Shown in pieces: positions 44,161 through 54,756 of a DNA stretch of 64,000 bases. A program made the translations under genes and the position numbers. Source of the DNA: Meconema thalassinum. Lineage: Eukaryota; Arthropoda; Insecta; Orthoptera; Tettigoniidae. The stretch covers positions 280,657,527 through 280,721,526 of the forward strand of contig OX336389.2 of NCBI GenBank assembly GCA_946902985.2, read 5' to 3'. Below the pieces are notes generated by a model. That model ran no database searches. It was not told the DNA's origin and was given only the letters and a program-made list of their open reading frames with translations. How positions within the stretch are numbered: the stretch's first letter is position 1; each line of letters opens with the position of its first letter.

Positions 44161-44640
44161 ATTCCAGATATTATGCCATACAGTGTAGGGTCCTTGACGA
44201 ACAAATGTAAACATTGTCCTGTGTTGTATTTCTCTTGTGAGAAGTCAACTCTTGGTTACTTTGGCCTTTGTTATTGTAATGGTAAAATTGATCTGCCAGA
44301 ATATAAAATACCTGACACTCTGAAACAATTCTTCACTGGAGATGATATCTCAAGGAATTCCAGAGAGAATATTTGGCAGTACAACAATGCCATGTCCTTT
44401 GTTTCCTTTGGTGCCAATGTTACCGTGCCACATGAATACGGTCCATATTGTTTTAAAATTGTTCTACATACATTATTACATTTCTTCCTTATATTCCAAA
44501 AATATAAGCAATGGTTCTAACAGCCAGTTAGACTCCCCAGTAGCTAATCAAGTCATATCTGTAAATCAAGTGAATTCTTGAATCAGGGAGGGCACACTTC
44601 ACAATTTAGACAATATTTTGCAAGAGCATAAGCCCTACAT
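44161..44640 (+). pseudogene. Helitron-like N-terminal domain
   Basis: Residues CKHCPVLYFSCEKS, then CYCNGKIDLPEYKIPDTL, then NNAMSFVSFGANV and GPYCFKI, match the Helitron_like_N signature (CxxC...E, CC.GK..LP, Y.N..AF.S.GA, GP..F). A one-base frame change follows FKI. The piece LHNLDNILQEHKPYIQ near 44600 resembles the end of the domain. The Rep nuclease that should follow is missing. Confidence 0.72.
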
Positions 44641-44719
44641 TCAGCATTCAAAATACCTATCGACTTAAATGAGAGTACAGTGTCTAGATAAAATTAAATT
44701 GTGATCCATCTGACGACAT

Positions 44720-45110
44720 TCGATTATCATGGCTCAGAATGTGGGGTGAAGCCACAATGGCAAATATTCATCCAATAATGTGTGTGAATCGACTTCTAAA
44801 AGACGTTATACGTAAAAGCATTATTCTTTTTTGTGGGATAGTTTTGTTCTTGGGGGAGACTTCAGGTAGGTTTTGCCTGTTGTGCCTCCTTGCCAAACAG
44901 TTATTCACAATTGTAGTAAATACTCTTCTCTCTGTCCCTTCTCCAAAATACGCCGCTTACATAAAAACACGCGATCAAAACCAGATAAAATGGAATTTTC
45001 TGATTTCCTGGTATAAGTTAACGATGACTACCCCTTTGTGGATGGTGAGGAATCAAATGTTATTGAATTACCAGCCAGACTTCAAACTCATGATGGTATC
45101 GTGACTGAGA
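44720..45110 (+). pseudogene. PIF1-type helicase fragment of the Helitron (middle)
   Basis: WGEATMANIHPIMCVNRLLK followed by DVI is the Walker-B neighbourhood (DEA.M...H....VDR.L.D) with Asp changed to Gly before Glu. The following GIVLFLGETSG stands where helicases have the GGDFRQ block, but is frame-disturbed. Later QLFTIVVNTLLS and KYAAYIK keep family residues. Confidence 0.62.
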
Positions 45111-45649
45111 TTTACGGCGAAACATTCACTTCTGCGAAGGATAGCCTATAATAAATTTATTGAAAGTTTGCTTTCTTACACCAAAAAATGAACACTGCAA
45201 TGTAATTAATTTTAAAGTCATTAAACTGATATCCAGTAGTTCAAAAATATACACCAGCGTTAACAGATTAAATACTGAAGGTGAAATTAGCAACTTCAGT
45301 TTCCTACAGAATTCTTGAATTCCCTGGAATTAAGTGATTTTCCTTCACATATTCTTACTCTAAAAGTTTGAGCCATAGTTATGCTCCTTAGAAATTTGAA
45401 CGTTTCCCAAGGGCTCCTAAATGAGCAATATTTGCAGAGAGCGGCGGGTAGCCAGTTCAACCAGTCCCAGCTCCATTTTCTACTAGACTTCTTGCTAATA
45501 ACAGAGAGAAACGGATTGAGCGGAAATGATGAAATGGCTTGCCGGTAGAGCCGTCGCGTGATTAATTGTAAGAAATATGTATGAAAATTGGTTGGATTTG
45601 GAAATAATAAGTGCAGATAACATTGGGCAGATAGCTATAATCCTTCGAC

Positions 45650-45770
45650 TTGATTTAACATCATCCAATAAAACGCTTCCATTTTCCAATTTCCAATTCG
45701 CTTGGCGTACTTTATCACAGTCAATAAAGCACAAGGGGAAACTCTGGAACGTGTAGGCCTCGTTAAGGTT
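45650..45770 (+). pseudogene. PIF1-type helicase C-terminal motif of the Helitron
   Basis: The plus frame FQFPIRLAYFITVNKAQGET then LERVGL is the conserved helicase motif V region (QFP..LAY..T.NKAQG.TL..VGL). The ..SHGQLYVALSR end is not readable. The Helitron terminus follows 160 bp downstream. Confidence 0.75.
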
Positions 45771-45974
45771 TCAGTCGTGGCCAGTTATACGTTGTGAAGT
45801 TGATCTTTCAACGCCCTTAAAGTTACAACAGCGTCAAAAAGTAATCATACAAAAAATGCATGTAAGAGAATCCTTCAGTAGGCTAAATATTTTCCCATTA
45901 ACTGTCATGTTTTGATGGGTTTCAGCTAGTATTTTATATTATGATTATTATTATTAATAATAATATTAATAATA

Positions 45975-46305
45975 GGCCTCCGTAGCTTAGGCGGCAGCAC
46001 GCCGGCCTCTCACCGCTGGGTCCGTGGTTCAAATCCCGGGCACTCCATGTGGGATCTGTGCTGGACAAAACGGAGGCAGACAGGTTTTCCTCCGGGTACT
46101 CCGGTTTTCCCTGTCAAAATTTCATTCCAGCAACACTCTCCACTATCATTTCATTTCATCTGTCATTCATTTAATCATTGCCCCAGAGGAGTGCGTCAGG
46201 CCTCGGCAGCCGGCACAGTTCATATCCTCGCCGCTAGTTGGGGGCTTCATTCATTCCATTCCTGACCCGGTCGGAGACTGGAAGCAGGCTGTGGATTTTC
46301 ATTTC
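45975..46305 (+). repeat. SINE family F, copy 2
   Basis: Plus copy with box A CGTAGCTTAGGCGGCAGCACG-like head (start GGCCTCCGTAGC), box B GTGGTTCAAATCCCGG, CTGTCAAAATTTCATTCCAG, CAGAGGAGTGCGTCAGGCC and the end GACTGGAAGCAGGCTGTGG. AT-rich (AAT)n-like tracts lie at both borders. Confidence 0.88.
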
Positions 46306-46552
46306 AATATTAATAATATTTTATATTATTTATTATATAATAATAGTAAATTATTAATAGAATGGAAGTGATAACGGTAAACTAGTTTTTCCATAGAGCA
46401 CCTGGCCCTCTTTGCATGAGCTACAAAAATTGAAGAGATTGAATATAATGACTTACTAGGCCACTCAGCTATTGCCCATAGTTCAGGAACTAGGACATCA
46501 TTGAGGATGTCAATAAATATAAACAAATATAGCAAGTGTAATAATGTATGTA

Positions 46553-48017
46553 CACACATCAAAAAAAGTTTTGCATCACCTCGGTTCCAAGAGTTCCGGA
46601 ACCGTTAAATACAAAGGGAATAGAGATCAACACAAACAACATTTCAGCTCGTTTTATTGCTCATGAGACCCACACATTGCATGTTGTACCATCATACAGC
46701 TAGACTTTCAGCATTTGTGGTCCAGATTGCAGTACACACCACTACCTCTAATACCCAGTAGCACGTCCTCTTGCATTGATGCATGCCTGTATTCGCCGTG
46801 GCATACTATCCACAAGTTCATCAAGACACTGTTGGTCCAAATTGTCCCACTCCTCAACGACAATTCGGCGTAAATCTCTCAGAGTGGTTGGTGGGTCAAG
46901 ACGTCCATAAACAGCCCTTTTCAACATATCCCAGGCATGTTCGATAGGGTTCATGTCTGGCGAACATGCTGGCCACTGTAGTCGAGCGATGTCGTTATCT
47001 TGAAGGAACGCATTCACAAGATGTGCACGATGAGGTCGAGAATTGTCGTCCATGAAGACAAATGCCTCTCCAATATTCTGCCGATATGGTTGCACTATGG
47101 GTTGGAGGATGTCATTCAGGTATCGTAAAGCCGTTTCGGAGCCTTCCATGACCACCAGTGGCGTACGTCGGCCCCACATAATGCCACCCCAAAACATCAG
47201 GGAACCACCACCTTGCTGCACTCGCTGGACAGTGTGTCTATGACGTTCAGCCTGACCAGGGTGCCTCCAAACACGTCTCCGACGATTGTCTGGTTGAAGG
47301 CATATGCGACACTCATCGGTGAAGAGAACGTGATGCCAATTCCGTGGGGTCCATTCAGCATGTTGTTGGGCCCATCTGTACCGCGCTGCATGGTGTCGGG
47401 GTTGCAAAGCTGGACCTCGCCATGGACGTCGGGAGTGAAGTTGCGCATCATGCAGCCTATTGCGCACAGTTTGAGTTGAAACACGACGTCCTGTGGCTGA
47501 ACGAAACGCATTATTCAACATGGTGGCATTGCTGTCAGGGTTCCTCCGAGCGGCAATCCGTAAGTAGCGGTCATCCACTACAGTAGTAGCCCTTGGGCGG
47601 CCTGAGCGAGGCCTGTCATCGACAGTTCCTGTATCTCTGTACCTCCTCCATGTCCGAACAACATCGCTTTGGTTCACTCTGAGACGCCTGGAAACTTCCC
47701 TTGTTGAGAGCCCTTCTTGACACAAAGTAACAATGCGGACGCGATCGAACTGCGGTATTGACCTTCTAGGCATGGTAGAACTACAGACAACATGAGCAGC
47801 GTACCTTCGTCCTGGTGGAATGACTGGAACTGATCGGCTGTCGTACCCCCTCCGTCTAATAGGCCCTGCTCATGCATGGTTGTTTACATCTTTGAGCAGT
47901 TTTAGTGACATCTATGAACAGTCAAAGGGACTGTATCTTGGATACAATATACACAGTCAACGTCTATATGCCGGAGATCTGGGAACCGAGGTGATGCAAA
48001 ACTTTTTTTGATGTGTG
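46553..48017 (-). mobile_element. Complete Tc1-like DNA transposon, 1465 bp
   Basis: Perfect 36-bp terminal inverted repeats (CACACATCAAAAAAAG ... CACCTCGGTTCC) are flanked by TA at 46551-46552 and 48018-48019. They enclose an intact transposase on the minus strand. Perfect ends, target duplication and an open gene together indicate a young, possibly mobile copy. Confidence 0.95.
46748..47773 (-). CDS. Tc1-like transposase, intact, DD34E
   Basis: 341 residues from ATG 47773 to stop at 46748, the usual length for Tc1-like transposases. Residues 1-55: first helix-turn-helix (FDRVRIVTLCQEGLSTREVS). Residues 55-125: RPRSGRPRAT linker and second helix-turn-helix (VSTQTVRNRLHDAQL). The catalytic domain has Asp in VLFTDECR, Asp in FMDDNSRPHRA and Glu in PDMNPIEHAWD. 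I count 34 residues between the second Asp and Glu. GGGSLMFWGGIMWG is the conserved strand. It cuts and pastes the element at TA sites, acting in the nucleus on the flanking 36-bp repeats. An alternative start further downstream is unlikely because the DNA-binding domain would be lost. Confidence 0.95.
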   Translation of the reverse strand: MPRRSIPQFDRVRIVTLCQEGLSTREVSRRLRVNQSDVVRTWRRYRDTGTVDDRPRSGRPRATTVVDDRYLRIAARRNPDSNATMLNNAFRSATGRRVSTQTVRNRLHDAQLHSRRPWRGPALQPRHHAARYRWAQQHAEWTPRNWHHVLFTDECRICLQPDNRRRRVWRHPGQAERHRHTVQRVQQGGGSLMFWGGIMWGRRTPLVVMEGSETALRYLNDILQPIVQPYRQNIGEAFVFMDDNSRPHRAHLVNAFLQDNDIARLQWPACSPDMNPIEHAWDMLKRAVYGRLDPPTTLRDLRRIVVEEWDNLDQQCLDELVDSMPRRIQACINARGRATGY

Positions 48018-49189
48018 TAGAACAATTTTTAGTATTCACTATGAAATCACTCGTGCTCTGATACTGGAACATTTACTCAGGAATTGTACTGTAATTTTGA
48101 ACCTTCAAGCCAGTCAATAATAATAACAATAAATATACCGTACAGTGTGAGTTAATATCTCCTGAACCATTCAAGATGTATACTGTATAAGTTATGAATA
48201 TCTTTGTAAATGCAATGAAGTGTGCTTGTTTGAACTTATTACTAACCAACCAACTTTATATTTCTATGTTTAGTGGTGTAGCCTACTTGTTTCCAATGTA
48301 TGACCAGTCCATCAGGAGAAGATTCGTATTCCAAATTAAACGAACTCAAGTGTGGCCCATATAGTCCAGTCAAATTAGGAATTTTTGCTGCATTAAATCA
48401 TGTAGTTCCAAATGTTTCAGGAATGTGTATGGGGAGGTCCCCTGAACAACACCTAATAAAGTCCCGTCATTTTCAGGTGCCGCGGAGTGGGGGCTCAAAG
48501 CCCCCCTTTTTTGGTTTTTGGCGCATAAGTTTAGAACGGTGCGTCACACAGAAAGTTTTATACTTTTTAACCTTAAAGATAATTAAATGTCCTACAAAAT
48601 GGTATATTCATATTTATCTGTGTGTTACCGTCTCAGGGATAAGAGCCGGTGAACATGAAATATTTGCAGAAAAATGTGAAGCGCTTCATGTTTCTCGTCA
48701 AACTTGCCCGTCCAATTCATTTACCTTCCATTTTACAGGAAACTCGTGGGGAAGGATGTCGTAGAGCATTAAATTTCCTTCCAGAATATATATATATACT
48801 TATGCTAATTTATCATAGACCATTCAAACGTTAGAGCGTCTAGACTTAACGGGGTTGGTTTCGAGATTTTACTAGTGAACTGCTCATTATTTTACTTCCG
48901 TTTTCAACAGCTTTAACTCTCTGTATCACGTTATTTATTGATTATGTAAACATAGATGGTATTATGAACCATATAACTAATAATATATACCTAGAAAGTA
49001 TATGAACGTAGTAGCGTATATAGGATAATGTTTCGGGGGAGCCCAAAATTTCGGAAAACAATTTTGTTTTTATGGGAATCATTACATGATCAAGATCTAA
49101 TAATTTACAGTCCAGCCCATCGGAGTATATATATGTTCTGAAAAGTTCATATTTGGTTGTTTATATTATTTTAAAGAAATATAAGTTAC

Positions 49190-49216
49190 TAGCGGACCCG
49201 TGCGAGAAATCTCGCA
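49190..49216 (-). mobile_element. Helitron 3' terminus (minus orientation)
   Basis: Minus strand reads a perfect hairpin TGCGAGA-TT-TCTCGCA, then CGGGTCCG, then CTAG followed by T (plus A at 49189). A stem about ten bases before CTRR is the Helitron 3' signature. The matching 5' TC end (expected at higher coordinate) was not identified. Confidence 0.6.
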
Positions 49217-49239
49217 TGTTCATAAACCACACTTTCCCC

Positions 49240-49700
49240 AATAGGTTTTGCAAATCGAACACTTCTTACAAAAATTGATATTTAAGAAATTAGAATGCAA
49301 TTTGTCACTGATAATGTCATTTGTGTGCTGCGTGTGCTGTAGTACTCACCGGTTATTTGATATTTCTGAAATTATAAGATTTGAGTGCTCATTCTTTTGA
49401 TTTACTTTTCTCAAATCCATGCAAAATAATAAAGATAAGACCTCATAATGTTAAAATGACATGAAACGGGTGTCACAGCGACCAAAATTTGAAGTGGACA
49501 GCAATTTTGGAGCATAATTTCATACATCAACAGTATCTGGAAATCGCACACTTCGTACATTTTTTAAAAGTCTTTTTTTTTTAAGAAATTATTGATATTT
49601 ATGGAATTGGAGTGCAATTCGTCACTGCTAATGTCTATTCTCTTTCATTTGAATGCTCATTGTCACGATCGGTCGCTTGTGAGCTCCGCAGGACGGATCT
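49240..49700. repeat. Two diverged direct copies inside the inverted repeat
   Basis: Blocks near 49250-49325 and 49550-49650 share ATCG-ACACTTC, TTGATATTTA and TTCGTCACTGCTAATGTC-like text about 310 bp apart. Confidence 0.45.
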
Positions 49701-50689
49701 ATACTACTGAAATAATATATATGTGACATTTTTAAATCTTTTTAATTAATGCCACTGTTACCCTCTTAAAATAAAAATAAATGTACTTGCTGGACAAATT
49801 TGTTGTTAAATTACAATTACAATTACAATTTGTTGCACGAGTTATATAGAGCAGGTAGACAGTTTGCTTTCATCTTGGCTGACGATTTGATTAAGCACAT
49901 GCACGTATGAATAGAACATGTAGAATAGCATATTTATCAAACAGCATGCTTCAACGAAGTTAGTACATGCAACACAAAATGAAATGTACCTGTGATAATT
50001 ATTGAGTCATGTTCGTGGAGTGTTGTCAGATACATCAGTAGGAACATATTTTGTTCCCGAGCTTCATCGAGGTCTTCTGGCGTGGACATGGAGCCTTAAA
50101 AACTTAAGCGATGCTTAATGCTCTACAACTTTCTTCCCCACGAGTTTCCTGTAAAATGGAAGGCAACCGGATTGGAAGGGCAAGTTAGACGAGAAACGTG
50201 AGGCGCTACATATTCTTCTTCAAATATTCCATGTTCACTGGCTCATAACTCAGAGACACACAAAGATACATATGATTATTCCATTTTGTAGGGCATTTAA
50301 TTGCCTTTAAGTTTAAAAAGTATAAACATTTCTGTGCGACGCACCGTTTTAAACTTATGCGCCAAAAACTAAAAAGGGGGTGGGGGGTGGGCTTTGAGCC
50401 CCCCTCTGGCCCCCCCGCGGCGCCTGAAATTGACGGGACTTTATTAGGTGTTGTTCAGGGGACCTCCCCCTACGCATTCCCGAAACCTTTAGAACTACAT
50501 GATTTAATGCAGCTAATGCATAATTTTTGGTCTAATTTGACTGGACAGATATCTTGGATGGTAGTCAGTTGCAGGAAATTGAGGTGGGTGGGTATGAAGG
50601 TTTCAAGACAATGGATATCCCATTGATGTTGCGGTTGGAAGTCAGGTTCTGATAAAAAAAATATAATGCAGGTAATTTCAGTTCAAAAC

Positions 50690-51251
50690 CCACGGTTGTC
50701 TCACTTTCAAGTCTCTCCCTACAGATTGTGCACTTAAGAGGAGTTTATAAAACTTATACAACAATTTATTATACAGTACCATTGCTAAAGTCTCACTGCT
50801 TTGAGAATCTCTTCTATACAGCAAAACACATGCTACACTCGAGAAGGTCAAAGCTCGATATCTGAAAGCGGTGCTTGGTGTATCTAAATACACCCGCTCA
50901 AGGCTGGTGTACACACTCGCTCGTGAACTCTTCCTCGTAGAGGTCCTTAGACTCAAGCTCTTGCTATCATCTACGGACGCTTAGAGGAGGCCATTAGAAG
51001 AAAGAGCGCACGAAAGATAGGATATCTGGATGGAGTTCTACACGACAGAAGCCGTGGCAAACAGAACCTGGACTGAAGCTACCCATGATCTCCGTCATTT
51101 CGTAAACTCCATCGCTGTACATGGCTACCACCACAAGTTCTGCAAGCCGTTCTGAGGTGCGATTGTGAGTTCTGTGAACAAAAATGTGACAGACATCATG
51201 TGCTTCACTGCAAAAAATGTGGGAAATCAATTATAGACTTTTGCACAAATT
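50690..51251 (+). pseudogene. LINE ORF2 C-terminal region with CCHC-like finger
   Basis: Plus strand: LEKVKARYLKAVLGVSKYTR, then SRLVYTLARELFLVEVLRLK (about 50845-50960). A frame change follows, then IWMEFYTTEAVANRTWTEA (about 51022-51080), HDLRHFVNSIAVHGYHHKFC and, in another frame, CDCEFCEQKCDRHHVLHCKK then CGKSIIDFCTN to the stop at 51251. This is the region downstream of RT in an insect LINE family. Its HGYHH.FC ... CEFC....C..HHVLHC end matches the relic at 27960-28104. RT and endonuclease are not present here. Confidence 0.68.
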
Positions 51252-52570
51252 GAACAATACACATGTTCATATATCCTTTATTGTATCTTTATAATTTGCA
51301 CAATTTGTGAGCGGTTGTAATTAATAAAACACATGCTACTAGAAATTATCTTTTATTACATGCCATGCTCCCTGTTACAACTAAACATTGCTCTGTCACT
51401 TAGGAGCCAATAGCGTAGTCTTTCTCAAGGGTGAAAAGTCGCCAGCATCCTGATCTGAAGACAGCAATTCCACACCGATTTCGATTCTCACATGGTGGGC
51501 TATTTCTTGGAACAGCAATTAACTTTTTTTAAGCTGTTGATCAAGACATTGTCACCATGTCTAGCCAGTATAATACTTGAGGTGTGGGCTGGCGACACGC
51601 CTCAAGGCATGTGGTGTTGTGATGCCACATTTTGATGGTTACTGGGAAACCGACCAGATATTCATTAACATAATTTCCACGTAAGTAGTCTCAAGTGAGA
51701 ATACAGTTGAAAGGTAAGATTGTATACCTTTGTGTAGGGATTAACAATGGCAGGGACTAGGAAATAGTAGTGTGTACTTGAGGAAACATATTACTGAAAA
51801 ACCATTTAGCTGAGCTAAATTATAATGTCTTGAAATTATGATGTATAAGTAAGATTCAACTGTAACTACAGTTCCAGTTGGAAGAAATTCATAACTTCCT
51901 TTAAGAAGAGTTGTGACTCATACTCCCCACAATTCACTGTCAGTGTGTACCATAATATATGCACAATTTTTGAAATGCTAATTTGTTTCCGAATTCGACC
52001 AATGGACTGCTTTTTTGGGGGATGAAATTTGTCTAATTCCATGTAGAAAGAAAAAATAACATAGTGTTGTCTCATAGTTTGGTATGTCCACAGCAAAACA
52101 TTGTCAATCCAATCATGTACACTTTATTGGTTACTAGTAGCATGTAAATATCTTTGATGGTTCAGGGTTCAGACATTTTTATTGTCTCTTCCAATGTATT
52201 ACTGTATTTATATAGATCCTTAATTGGATCTCGATCCTAGTGGTGGAAGATGGAATAATAATATTATTTATTTATTTAATTTGAAGCATAAAAGTTGAGA
52301 ATCAGGTCGCCATTGAAACACAAATTCCAATCTCCTGCATTCCTGGCATCACAAATGGCTGAATCTTTGGAGTGCCATCAATCAAAGCTTCTGTGCTTTG
52401 CATGGCGATGATTGCATGTTCTTTTAGCCATTGTCTTAACCAGACCTTGGAAATTGAAAGCGGGGCTGCATAGTTTCAGCGAGTACATCAAGAGTTGATA
52501 AATGAGCTGCCTTGAGCTGCCCTCATTCTTCGAGGGGTCAGAATTCTTGTTTTCCTTTTCTCTTTAAGAT
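51252..52570. other. No gene or element recognised
   Basis: AT-rich, with unrelated short frames only. Confidence 0.45.
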
Positions 52571-53150
52571 TCACGCACTGTTTTTGTTAATTGGCTCCCC
52601 GTATATCCAAATTAACTTACGTGATTTTTTGAATTTACACTACATTTTGTGGATATTTTCAATCTAGGTTGTATTTTGTAAGTCTTTTAGATCCTAATTT
52701 CATTTTGCGAGTATTTTCAACCTCAATTGCATTTTGTAAGGATTGATATTTTAAATTGCTTTTAAATTGCACTGTTTTGGTTAATTGGCTCCCCGTATAT
52801 CCAAATTACCTTAAGCAAATTTTTTGAATGAATATTTGAGTTGATATATTCAGTGAATATTTTGAATTTCAATTGCATTTTGCAAGTATTTTCAATATAC
52901 ATTGCATTTTGCATGGTGGGCTTTTTGTAAGTATTTTCATTCTCAATTGCATTTTGTGAGTATTTCGACTCTAAATTGCATTTTGTACATATTTTGCACC
53001 TAACCTGCATTTTGTGTGTGTTTTTCAATCTATTCCTTTTGTGAGTATTTTCCTTCTAAATTTCCTTTTGTATTTCCACTCTCAATTTTGTAAGGCGTTT
53101 CAATCGTGAGTTCCATTTTGTAAGTATTTTCAGTCTGACTTAATTTTTGT
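52570..53150. repeat. Degenerate minisatellite, ~33-36-bp unit
   Basis: CAATTGCATTTTGTAAGTAT followed by TTTCAATCT recurs about fifteen times with decay. In addition, CTCCCCGTATATCCAAATTA occurs at 52596 and 52790, a 194-bp direct duplication inside the array. The minus frame 52762-53028 repeats KMQ-like text only because of the unit. Confidence 0.75.
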
Positions 53151-53685
53151 TATGGTTTTCATTGTCGTTTTTGCTATCACCCAGACCATTAGGGGCCGAT
53201 AACCTAGATGTTAGGTCCCTTAAAACAACAAATATCATCATCATCATCATCATCCTTTCAAATCCTAGTCTTGGATACAAATACTCACACACTACTATTA
53301 ATAGTAGTAATAGTACTGGCACTACAAAAACACTGGTTATCATACAAATTCTACACACACCCAAAGTATACAGAGCTGAAATGGCTGCGATGTCCAAACC
53401 CCTAAATGAAATAACTGCTACTGTCGCTTAGTGTTCGTTATGGTTTTCATTTCATTGTCATTTTCGCTATCACCCAGACCATTAGGGGCCGATAACCTAG
53501 ATGTTAGGACCCTTAAAACAACAATTATCGTCCTTTCAAATCCTAGCCCTGGATACAAACACACACATAGTAGTAATAGTACTGGCACCACAAAAACACT
53601 GGTTATCATACAAATTCTACCCACACAGAGCTGAAATTACTGTGATGTCCAAACCCCTAAATGAAGTAACTGCTACTGTTATTTT
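53149..53685. repeat. Tandem pair of a SINE-tail repeat
   Basis: 53149-53430 and 53431-53685 are direct copies, the second about 30 bp shorter. Each contains CACCCAGACCATTAGGGGCC, GATAACCTAGATGTTAGG, AGTAGTAATAGTACTGGCAC and ACACTGGTTATCATACAAAT. The GGGGCCGATAACCTAGATG block also lies at 63868, so it belongs to a dispersed family. Confidence 0.85.
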
Positions 53686-54092
53686 CTGCCAAAGATCCAA
53701 GAAGGAGCCTCAAATAGTGCCACCTCTGCTTTCAGTGCTGGAAGCAAGGAAGTGTTACAGTATTTTTACTTTATTGTTCATTCTGGCGTAAAAAGTTAGT
53801 GTTATCTTATCTGCTAAGTGTTGAGCGCACTTCCAATTAGTAGGAAGGAAAGTACTTTGCTTACTCCTTTACTTCCTTCTGTCTGTAGTGGCAGTGTCTA
53901 CCTAAATAGCAGTACTTGCTGTGTCTGCCTTTGGGTCTTGTATAATTGTGAGTTAAGATAGCTTAGAAGCCATTTTTCAGTGTTGTCTTATTAACAATTA
54001 CAGTTGAAATTGTAACTTTCAGTCGGTTAACACAAAATAATTCCAATTACTGGAATATGTGAAAAAATACATTTGATTAAGATATATATATA

Positions 54093-54696
54093 CAGGGTCT
54101 TTCATATAAAGTAAGAACGCCAAGCGGCGGTTTTGTTATCCGCTGCTGCGGTGGCCTTGGCCGAGCTTGTGGCGCACCAGGGTCGTCTGCTTTAAGCGTG
54201 TGTACAATCTTATATGAAATATTACCTTTTAAAAGATGCTGGAAGAGTTCTGCCACTGTAATGTTTCTGATCTTTTATTTTATGTGTTTTATTGAGCACT
54301 GAGCCAGTAGTGTCAAACTTATTATTTATTTATTTATTTAGCGTATGGCTTTTAGTGCCGGGAGTGTCCGAGGACATGTGCTAGTGCAGGGGGCACTTCA
54401 TCAGGAAATTACTGAACAAATGCATCACGTACCCGCCGAGCCGACTCGTACTTGAAATAAGTTTTACATACAAAAATAGGATGTTCTAATGATAACTGTC
54501 TTACCATGTTAGCATCTGAGGTTCAGACTGGCGACTAAACACCTGCACGCTTATTGCAAGGTCAAGTATTATTATGCGCGCACTTTCAATACTACAGCAG
54601 GGGGCTGTGGGGCACCATAAGCCCAGCCAAGGCCACTGCAGCAGCGGATAACAAAACCGCCGCTCGCCGTTCTTACTTTATATGAAAGACCCTATG
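54093..54696. mobile_element. TA-flanked Tc1/mariner-type MITE, ~600 bp
   Basis: Inverted ends: AGGGTCTTTCATATAAAGTA, AGCGGCGGTTTTGTTATCC and GGCCTTGGC form about 70 bp of mirrored sequence on both sides, with a 2-bp indel close to the tip. Flanking TA at 54091-54092 and 54697-54698. No transposase. A family A SINE 3' fragment is inside. Confidence 0.8.
54340..54400 (-). repeat. SINE family A 3' end fragment
   Basis: TATTTATTTATTTAGCGTATGG, shortened here to its ends, leads into TTTTAGTGCCGGGAGTGTCC and GAGGACATGT, the same 3' end as at 59548. The rest is missing or unrecognisable. Confidence 0.6.
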
Positions 54697-54756
54697 TATA
54701 TATATTGTTATGGACTATTGAAAAAGGAGAAAACTAAGGGATGACATGTTTAGCTC

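Larger units (their letters stand above)
42512..45929 (+). mobile_element. Decayed Helitron with OTU and helicase pieces
   Basis: The left end A|TCTATATATTTAAAAC and right end GGGTTTCAGCTAG|T satisfy the Helitron rule (TC...CTRR between A and T). In between, on the plus strand and in the expected order, lie an OTU protease domain, a Helitron-N-like domain and two PIF1-type helicase pieces. The HUH nuclease (Rep) is not seen. A minus-strand family B SINE is nested at 43118-43465. All frames are broken. Confidence 0.75.
48363..50546. repeat. Large inverted repeat, arms ~430 bp, 2.2 kb overall
   Basis: The left arm (about 48363-48780) and right arm (about 50110-50546) are reverse complements with about 10-15% differences. 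Outer ends are GTCCAGTCAAATTAG. Shared blocks include GAGGTCCCCTGAACAACACC, TTTTTGGCGCATAAGTTTA and GAAACTCGTGGGGAAG. No clear target duplication was found. It may be a foldback element or two inverted copies of one repeat. Confidence 0.7.

Noticed and set aside
45976..46060. Possible functional tRNA gene
   Set aside because: Same reasoning: the head of family F with an attached 250-bp body, and an inverted sister copy at 20835.
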